Shown here: positions 56,890 to 64,000 of the stretch, one piece after another
How the letters are laid out: the number at the start of each line of letters is the position of its first letter
Position numbering within the stretch: the stretch's first letter is position 1
Assembly (NCBI RefSeq): GCF_964656455.1
Contig: NC_135717.1
Coordinates: 12,868,775 to 12,932,774, forward strand
Reading direction: 5' to 3'
DNA: 64,000 nucleotides
Source: Halichoerus grypus
Lineage: Eukaryota > Chordata > Mammalia > Carnivora > Phocidae
Made by a program: the position numbers and the translations under genes
The notes under the pieces: model-generated
The model's input: the letters and a program-made list of their open reading frames with translations, nothing else
Database searches by the model: none
Told to the model about the DNA's origin: nothing

Positions 56890-58370
56890 GCCCAGAGAGT
56901 CATTCATGTAGGAAATATCTTTTGGGTACCTGCCAGTCATCATGCTATATTCTAGGACTCTGAAGTTTAGCAAGATGATATCTCAATTGGAGGGACTTAC
57001 GTTCCAGTGGAATGGTTTTCAACTTTGTTTCATCTGTTAAAGCTCTAACACCAAAGCTTATGTGGGCCCCTCATTTATAAAAAGCAAGAGAAAGGTACCT
57101 AAAAACCTGCCCCTTTTGCTTCTGAATCCTTTTTTTTGTGGGCTCACTGAACACAGCTTGAAGCCAACTTCTCTTAGCGACAGATCCATAAGCAAATATC
57201 ACAACACTTTATAAGTAACATAATAGAAATAGGAACAAAGCTTGACAAGAGAACATAAAGGAGGATATAGCCAAAGCTGCCTATGAGGCTGGGAAAGTCT
57301 TCATAGAGGAAGTGACTTTGAACCACAAGACCGTCCTGTTGGATGAGGACAAGCTCACCAGAGAGCAGCGGGGAATTGAAGGCAGCATGGGCAAAGCAAG
57401 TGAAGGCCATGGTGTTTAGGGAACTAGGCAGCCCTACTTACGTGTCCAGAATAGAGATGTTTGGAAAGGAATAGTGAGGTAAAGCAGGAAAGTAGATTAC
57501 GCTACAAATCCTGTAGACTGCAGAGAGGCTTTTAAGCAAAAGGGAAACAATCAGATTTGGATTTCAGTGAGGTGATATAGACAACCTCAAGGAAACCACG
57601 GGGGTTTCTTAGATCAAAGGTGACAGAGCGTCACCTAGGGCCATAGTAGTGATATTTGAGAAGAGGAAACATTTCAGAGAGACTTATGAGTGGTGGTAAT
57701 TCACAGATCTGAGTGATTGATTCAACCTGTAGAAGTGGGAGATGTCAAGGAGGAGTATACCTGACCCTGAAGATGGCGTGAATGATGATGAGCAATGCAG
57801 GTGGAGGATTGAGGTGGGGATGAGAATAAGCGGGTATCAGTTCTGTTTGGAGATGTTGACTTTGAGGTACCTATGGGACATCTAGGTGGAGAACCTTGGC
57901 TGACCGCTAATGGTAAAGTTTGGGATTAGAAATATTGATGTATGAGATCACTGATTGAAAACACAGGCTTGGGTACATTCATTGATGATTTCTGCAAGAG
58001 GAGTAAGGGGCAAAGGAAATAGAGGTGTTATTTGAGATCTAGAAAAGAATGGTTTTACAAAAGAAGAGAGTTTTGATACCATAGGACAGAAAGATGTGAA
58101 TCTTCCTAAGACCATTGGCTTTGCCAACTAGAAGGCCACTGACCTCTAACAAGAACTGTTTTAGTGGAATGATGAGGGTGAAGGCTGGGTCAGAATAGTT
58201 CAAAAAGAGGATGAAACATCAAGTAAAGACGTGGAGACCACGAATGTGTGCTCAGTGCTCAATGTGGTGGGCAATGAGGAGGGGCCCATGGCATAAAGGA
58301 GAAGCAAAGTGGAAGAGTGGATGTGTGAATGTGAGTTGAGTGTGTTGGTCGCCTGAGGACCTGTGTCGTT
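56890..58370 (-). mobile_element. Long L2 LINE fragment, antisense (about 1.5 kb)
   Basis: Starts with the antisense L2 tail (GTCATTCATGTAGGAAATATCTTTTGGGTACC) and continues in L2 order for over 1 kb: GGGACTTACGTTCCAGTGG, AAGTCTTCATAGAGGAAGTGAC, GGCAAAGCAAGTGAAGGCC, AAGGGAAACAATCAGATTTGG, TTTGGAGATGTTGACTTTGAGG, GACATCTAGGTGGAGAACC, CAAGAACTGTTTTAGTGG. Reverse-transcriptase frames are destroyed. The far end is uncertain. Confidence 0.75.
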
Positions 58371-58585
58371 GGGAAAGTTAGGGCTTTGGAATCAAACTAA
58401 GTAAGGATCAAATCTCAGGCCTACCATTTACTAGATATGACTTTGAGCAAGTTCTTCCATGAGCCTCAGTTTCCTCCTGTATAAAATGAGATTAATACTA
58501 TCACCTCTTGGAGTTTTGTGAGGATTAAATGAAATCACTCTACAAAAAGCACCTAGAACTCAGAAGGTACTCCGTAAGTGCTGGT
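58371..58585 (+). mobile_element. MIR SINE, sense, within old L2 territory
   Basis: GGATCAAATCTCAGGCCTACCATTTACTAGATATGAC, TTGAGCAAGTTC, GAGCCTCAGTTTCCTCCTG, GTGAGGATTAAATGAAATC, AAGCACCTAGAACTCAGAAGGTACTCCGTAAGTGCTGG. Confidence 0.92.
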
Positions 58586-59549
58586 GGGTTTGTTTTTCCT
58601 GTAAGGAGGAGCGATTTTAAAGACACAAGAGGGAGGGCATAAAGTGTATGGCTTGGGAGAAAAGAATCTGGAAGAGAGAGTGTTAGTTTCAAAGTGAGGA
58701 TGGACATGTGTTCCTGGGTAAGAGAAGGAAAGGACAGTGATAACATGAGACACTGGGTGGGATAATTTATGAGATTATGCTGCAGTGACAAATAGGCCTC
58801 CCATCTGAGTCTTAATCAACAGCAGTGCCTTACTCAGACTGCACGGCCGATGTGAACTGGGAGGGAGCTCTGTTCGTCTTAGCCCACAAGGACCCAGGCT
58901 GATGGAGGCTTCCCCTCAGCATTGCTATCTCAGCATTCACTTTTACAGTTCTCACAGTGTTAAGTCACATCCAGCCTCAAGGGCCGAGTGCTGAGTGCCG
59001 AGAACTGGGGGAGAATGAGAAAGATTTGAGGGACCACACTGATGACCAGAACGATGGGTAAAGCCATGGGTACAGCTAAATATGGAGGTGATTGGGATGG
59101 CATCTATTTTCTTAGGAAGGAGGCAGCAAAAATATGATCCACCAGGAGTAGTTAGGGGTTTGACAAGAGTGGTAAATGTTTGGAACAGCCGTTTGTTAAA
59201 ATAATTAAACGAGAACATAGCAGCAAAGGAAAAGGAAGTTGTTCTGGTTAAATATTTATCACTAGGGCTCCATGCAGAATGAAATGGTAGTGCAGCTGCC
59301 GATTCAGTTTCTTAGTTCAGCTGTAGCTTAAAATTAGAAGCTGCCCATCAATAATTTTCCCAAGGGAGTGATTTCTACTGTAATAGTATATAGCCTAGAG
59401 AAAAGGAAATGCACAAAGAGCAGGCTTTCTTGGAATGGGAAGAGAAACCACTTCAGAGAGAGAACATGCGAGAGAAATTGATTGTACATCAGTCCTTGGA
59501 AATAAAAATGAGTTCCCTTTTATCAGTCAATCTGTACGTACATCTGCTG
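58586..59549. other. Purine-rich, possibly diverged L2, then unique
   Basis: 58586-58760 is purine-rich and could continue the antisense L2 beyond the MIR. After that nothing is recognised. The 83-codon minus open frame at 58540-58791 crosses the MIR and is not a gene. Confidence 0.35.
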
Positions 59550-60140
59550 CTGGCCTAGCACTTTGGCATTATGTGGAGTCAAGAGACATTTGTGACTTTA
59601 TTCCTGCTCCTAAGGAACAGAGAGTTCGGTCAGAGGGATGAAGCTCATGATAGGAATTGGGTTTGTTTAATATAATGTATGGCATTTATTGCCCTAATTA
59701 GTATATAATTTGGGGAAAGAGTTTCATGGAACAGATGAGATTAAAACTGGACCTTGAAGAATGGGTTTAACTTGGAGAGTGTAGAAGAGAAGGAAGGTAC
59801 GGGTATGATTGAAGGCCTGATGGTGGAGCGACAAGGGTCTGAATGGAGAACCAGAAGAAGGATGGCCCGAAAGAAGAGGAGAGGTGGAGATGAAAGATTA
59901 TGAGAGATCAGGGTGCACTAATGGGATGGAGCCTGGTTACCAGGAGTGGATACAGTGTGGGAGGAAAAGAGGAGTTATCTAAAGCTATTGCATAAGGAGT
60001 AGCATTGAGACAAAATCATAATTGGTCCACTAAGGAGAAAAAGCAATGAGAGAAGTCAGTTAAATGACTTCATAATAATCCAGGTATCTTCTTTTCATCC
60101 ACTCCCAAGACTTTAATGACTCCCTGTTTACCTTCAAAAT
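59550..60140 (-). mobile_element. L2 LINE fragment, antisense
   Basis: TTATTCCTGCTCCTAAGGAACAGAGAG, GAGTTTCATGGAACAGATGAGATTAAAACTGGACCTTGAAG, GATTGAAGGCCTGATGG, GTTACCAGGAGTGG, CATAATAATCCAGG: the antisense L2 order ('ccctcaaggagctc ... gaggtgacatctgagctgagtcttgaag ... aatagtccagg'). Confidence 0.65.
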
Positions 60141-60407
60141 ATTGTCTCAGTTTTAGGATCGTTTGGACATGCCCATTTTGAAGAGATAGTGGGACATCCA
60201 AGGGATATTATGATGAGGAAGTCTAGGTGTGTTGGTACCAGGAGTCAGACCCAAGAGGACAGTTGGAATCAAATGATCTTCTCAAAGGTTCTGTGCAGGG
60301 GTGTACCCCAGCAGTTTTCAGGGGCTCTGACCAAGCCAGACAGGCCTTAGCCCTAGTAGGAGACTGGAGGCTAGGTGGGCTGCCAAGTCAGGCATCAAAG
60401 CAGAAGA
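60141..60407. other. Unassigned spacer
   Basis: No gene or repeat recognised. The 167-codon plus frame at 60227-60730 is an artefact of the pyrimidine microsatellite. Confidence 0.45.
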
Positions 60408-60537
60408 CTTCTCTTCTCTTCTCTTCTCTTCTCTTCTCTTCTCTTCTCTTCTCTTCTCTTCTCTTCTCTTCTCTTCTCTCTCTTCTCTTTTTTTCCTTTC
60501 TCTCTTCTCTTCGTCTTCTTCTCTTTCTTTCCTTTTT
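60408..60537. repeat. (TTCTC)n pentanucleotide microsatellite and pyrimidine tract
   Basis: About 14 nearly perfect CTTCT units occupy 60408-60480, followed by an impure C/T tract to about 60537. One strand is all pyrimidine over some 120 bases. It abuts the L1MB fragment's 3' end on the L1 sense strand, where a tail would have been. Confidence 0.95.
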
Positions 60538-61187
60538 TGCAGCTTTATTGAAATATAATTCACATACCCTACAATGTACACTTCAGTGGTTTTTAGTATA
60601 TTCATGGAGTTTTGCATTCATCACCACCATCACTTCTAGAATCTTTTCATCACCCAAAAAAGAAATGCTGCCCTCTTTAAAGATCACCTTCTTCCTTACC
60701 CCTTTCCATTCCCCAGTCCCCTGGGCTTAGGCAACCACCACTCTACTTTCTGTCTCTATAGATTTGCCTGTGGTGGACATTTCACATAAACGGAATCATA
60801 GGCTATGTGGCCCTCTGAGGCTGCCTTCTTTCCCTTGTTTTTAGTGTCCATCCCTGCTGTCCCATATACCAGCACTTCCTTTCTTTATATTGCCTAGTAA
60901 TATTCCATTGAATGGATATACAGATTTGGATTGTTTCCACTTTTGACCATTAAGAACAATGCTCAGTGAATACTCATACAAGTTTTTGTGTGGATATATG
61001 TTTTCATTTCTCTTAGGTATACACTTAGTAGTGGAATTTCTGGGCCATATGGTTTAACCATTTGAGTAACTGTCACACTGTTTCCCAAAATCTAAGTATC
61101 ATTTTCCTTCCCTCCCTCCCCCAAACAGCAGTTGGTAAGGGCTCCAATATCCCCACAGTTTTGCCCACATTCATTGTTGTCTTTTTT
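60538..61187 (-). mobile_element. L1MB-type 3' region, antisense, left piece
   Basis: Starts at the L1M 3' end in antisense (CAGCTTTATTGAAATATAATTCACATACC), then GTTTTTAGTATATTCATGGAG, CAACCACCACTCTACTTTCTGTC, ATTCCATTGAATGGATATACAG and GTAGTGGAATTTCTGGGCCATATGG. Interrupted at 61188 by a younger L1 end; resumes at 61316. Confidence 0.92.
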
Positions 61188-61315
61188 AAGGAGGGCACTT
61201 GTTAGGATGAGCACTGGGTGTTGTATGTGATGAATTACTGAATTCTACAACTGAAACTAATACGACACTATATGTTAACTAACTAGAATTTAAATAAAAA
61301 TTAAAAAAAATATGG
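61188..61315 (+). mobile_element. Short carnivore L1 3' end nested in L1MB
   Basis: A strongly 5'-truncated carnivore L1 3' terminus of about 125 bases: GGGCACTTGTTAGGATGAGCACTGGGTGTTGTATG, TGAATTACTGAATTCTACAACTG, ACACTATATGTTAACTAACTAGAATTTAAATAAAAA, A tail. Target duplications are CACATTCATTGTTGTC plus T run (61166-61187) and CACATTCACTGTTGT plus T run (61316-61336). Confidence 0.95.
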
Positions 61316-61405
61316 CACATTCACTGTTGTTTTTTTGATTATAGCCATCCTAATGGGTGTAAAGTGGCATCTCGTTGTGGTTTTAATCTGTGTTTCCCTG
61401 CTCAG
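61316..61405 (-). mobile_element. L1MB-type 3' region, antisense, right piece
   Basis: Continues the interrupted element: TTTGATTATAGCCATCCTAATGGGTGTAAAGTGGCATCTCGTTGTGG, TTTTAATCTGTGTTTCCCTG. Ends near 61405. Confidence 0.9.
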
Positions 61406-61614
61406 AAGCCCTATTTCCAGAAGTAAGGCATACAATAGAAAGCATGGATAGGGACTCCAACAGAAGCTCGAGAAAGAAATATCAAGGCATGGATGTGAAT
61501 AGGAGTCTTTCAGGCAGTTACAGGCTCAGAAGGAGTTGAAGGCAGCCTGTTGTAGTTTGGTCTACAGTGTTGTCATGTTCCATGTAAGGAATGACCAGAG
61601 ATTACAGTTCTCCA
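61406..61614. other. Unassigned spacer
   Basis: No gene or repeat recognised. Confidence 0.4.
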
Positions 61615-61800
61615 TCAGATTAGCTATTCCCAGTCGTTCGCAGCACTAAATTAGAGTCACCTGAAAAAAATTTAAATAGACCTGTCCCTGGCCAATTGAA
61701 TCAGAATATCTGGGGATTTATGTAGCCCAGGTATCTGTATTTAAAAAAAAAATCTCTCCACATGATTCTGATGCAGAGTGAGGATTGAAAGCCACTGTTG
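61615..61800 (+). mobile_element. MER5A-type hAT element
   Basis: AAATTAGAGTCACCTGAAAAAAATTTAAATAG, CCTGTCCCTGGCCAATTGAATCAGAATATCTGGGG, GCCCAGGTATCTGTATTT, CCACATGATTCTGATGCAGAGTGAGGATTGAAAGCCACTG. This is the MER5A order, including its end CAGTGG-type terminus. Noncoding. Confidence 0.88.
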
Positions 61801-63139
61801 TAAATAATTCAAGCAGGATTAAATAATAGAATGAATTTATTGATTATATGTTCTACTCAGATAACCATCTGCCTTTATTTTGACTCGTAAGCTTTTTTGA
61901 GGCAGCTCAAAAAACTGACTTTGACCAAAAGCATTTGAGATGTAGTTGCAGTGTGCATAGTCCTCTCTGATTAATAGCAGAGAGAAAATCTAGTGTGGAA
62001 TTCATGAAATCAAATGACTAGTTTTCCCCAATTAAACCTCCGATTTCAAAGTTTGGTCAGAGTTTAGTTCTTTCGTTTCTTTTCCACTGATATTAGCTAC
62101 CCATGAAACGTGTCTATTTCTAATTACATCCATCTCTTTGAGTTCAACATACAATGATTATGTAAAGCACTTATGTACCTTTTCAAGGTAATGAATTATT
62201 TCATTGATTAATCTATTATATGGCATGAATTTGGTGTCATGGCCACCAGTGGATATCCTAGGAGTTGAATCATAGGTACCAGCATTTCTTGTGTTATGTT
62301 TACTTGAACAGGTGCCATTTCTGTGTGAACTTTGACCTCTCTAATTGATCTGAGCTATCTAGATGACAGACCAGTCAAGGCGATGTTCCATTATCACAAG
62401 GTCAGAGATTTCTCTAGGGTTAGAGTATATTTTATTCTCTATATGGATTGAGGACCATTTGTGTCTTCTGTTTAAACTGTATCTGGTACAAAATGGAGAA
62501 GGATGAGAACTAAAGTGGAATATTATCCCATTAGATTGGTACCAAATTTCCAGCACTGAAAATATGAATTTCCCTCACTCATGCCCTTTTCCAGAGGAAT
62601 CAGATGTCCCTGACTTAAATTTGAGCTTATGTACAGTTTCGGGAAATGAAAACTCCTTTTCCACAAAGAAGAGGTAAGCAATGTAGAAATATTAATAATC
62701 TAGCTCATGTTCTAATGCCCCCCCCCCCAGTCAGGGACTGGTTTGGTTTCATTGCAGATTGAGATTTCTTGTATAATGTTTAAAGAGGGGAAATGGAAAG
62801 GAAGTTCAGGATGAGGGATATGGAGGATGACGTGCTAGTATATTTTTCAAGGGACCCATATTTTTGTCTCAATAGAACTGCTCAAAATCGGGACCAGGAG
62901 TCTACGCCTTCCCTTCCTCTCAAAATCAGAGCAGGTGCTCCTTGTATTTAGTCTCTTAATTGTTTCTAGATTAAGTAAAGTATGGCTTATAGACCCATTG
63001 GTGTGAAGTGCATCATAGGGAAAAAATAGAAACTGGAGGGAACGTGTTTGGGAGCATCATTATCTCAGTTTGGCTAGCTTTCAGATTTCCCAGCCTTTCC
63101 TCATTGCATACTTCACCTTTGCTTGCTTTTTCTTCTTCT
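61801..63139. other. Unique sequence
   Basis: No gene or repeat recognised. C run of 11-12 at 62718-62729. Confidence 0.4.
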
Positions 63140-64000
63140 TTCTTTTTGTTAAAAACACGATTTTACTTCTAAACTGCAATCTGTAAAGAAAATGAGGGGC
63201 AGATTACACATCTCTAAAAACAAAGAGGAAAAGAAATGAACTCTCGTTAATAACTTCCACTTTGAGTGCTTGGGCTGGTTGCAAGGCTCAGGGGACTAAT
63301 CTGCTGAACGTGGAAGGATATGGAACCATTTGTCCTGGGAGAAGCACTACATTAAAAAGAAGAGGAAGAAGTCATGGGGGGAGGGCGAGGCTCTGCTGAT
63401 GAAAGTAGCTGTCAAATTAGCAGGTCTGGAAGTTGTAGTGCATATTGTTATGAGCTGCTCAAGTTCACACCAGAGCAACCTGCTCCATCCATCTTTCTCA
63501 GTTTACATTTTAATTGGCTTGTAGTTAAGTTTTTTAAACACTGTGAGATTGCTGACATACACTGTAATATCATGTGAATAATTTATGGAGGTTGCTCAAG
63601 ACAAGCTTTTTCTTTGATTTGAGAATCCAAGGAGAAGGGGGAGAAGCAGGCTGAGGGGTCTGCAGGAGGGGGCCGGGAGAGCAGAGCAGACGACTGCTTG
63701 TTGCGTGCCGGATGGTAAATGTTTCTGCAGTGGAGTCAGCAGCGTTTGGGATTTCAGGGAGGTTTGTACAATACAATCTTATTAATAACAATTCTGTCAA
63801 GAGAGCACCCAATTAAATTGAATTGGGTTATGACTCCCTCTTGGATTCTTAAAATGTGTGGATATAAAACCTCTTCGATGTGAGTATTGGATAACAAGGG
63901 TGGGTGGTTTTTTTTTTTTTTTTGGTTGGTTTTAATGATTCCTCCTCCTACTGAGAATTCACTTGTTTATAAATGCAGGAGTAGGCATTTTTCCCAAACT
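63140..64000. other. Unique sequence, partly enhancer-like
   Basis: Repeat-free apart from a T run at 63909-63923. The part 63400-63600 has balanced AT-rich words (GTCAAATTAGCAGG, CATTTTAATTGGCTTGTAGTTAAG, GAATAATTTATGG) resembling the candidate noncoding elements upstream. Open frames at 63330-63577 show no motif. Confidence 0.35.

Noticed and set aside
60227..60730. 167-codon plus frame with long serine/leucine/phenylalanine run
   Set aside because: The run is the (TTCTC)n microsatellite and the end is antisense L1MB.

Overview
This window looks like mammalian nuclear DNA from a carnivoran. The best fit is a caniform of the arctoid type (bear, seal or mustelid group). The evidence is eight tRNA-Lys-derived carnivore SINEs (CAN-SINEs), several carnivore-type L1 3' ends, one long carnivore L1, and a background of old mammalian MIR, L2, L1M/L1ME, MER5A and other hAT remnants. 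I saw no copies of the younger dog-type or cat-type SINE subfamilies. The species and chromosomal locus cannot be named from the sequence alone. I found no protein-coding exon, rRNA, functional tRNA, CRISPR array or bacterial-type operon. Almost all open frames are short chance frames or lie in repeats. The window is best read as intergenic or intronic DNA.

Layout. Positions 1-5178 hold a minus-strand L1. Its 5' end is complete, with a YY1-type site and a GC-rich 5'UTR. It runs through a broken ORF1 and broken ORF2 and leaves the window inside the reverse transcriptase region. From 5.2 to 16 kb there is mostly unique sequence with an L1ME, L2, MIR, two hAT-type elements, one CAN-SINE and three L1 3' ends. 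From 16.3 to 17.05 kb lies an unrecognised tract with a 142-codon open frame. From 17 to 26.3 kb there are L2 and MIR fragments, two back-to-back CAN-SINEs at one target site, and a young CAN-SINE. The 26.3-31.1 kb stretch is nearly free of recognisable repeats. An old L1M ORF2 piece follows at 31.2-31.8 kb.

From about 34.6 to 48.8 kb, CAN-SINEs and old repeats alternate with several repeat-free, AT-rich blocks. These blocks are rich in homeodomain-type TAATTA/ATTAG words and look like conserved noncoding (enhancer-like) elements. This is inference, because no alignment was available. From 49 to 60.5 kb there is unique sequence, then more CAN-SINE, L1ME and MIR, and long antisense L2 stretches with a MIR inserted. 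The region ends with a (TTCTC)n microsatellite. From 60.5 to 61.4 kb an antisense L1MB 3' end is interrupted by a short carnivore L1 3' end with readable target-site duplications. A MER5A and unique sequence close the window.

No genes work together here. The content is a record of transposon insertion plus possible cis-regulatory sequence. I found no convincing previously undescribed system. The most useful second-look items are the candidate enhancer blocks, the unexplained open tract at 16.36-16.79 kb, and several insertion or deletion events whose mechanism can be read directly.
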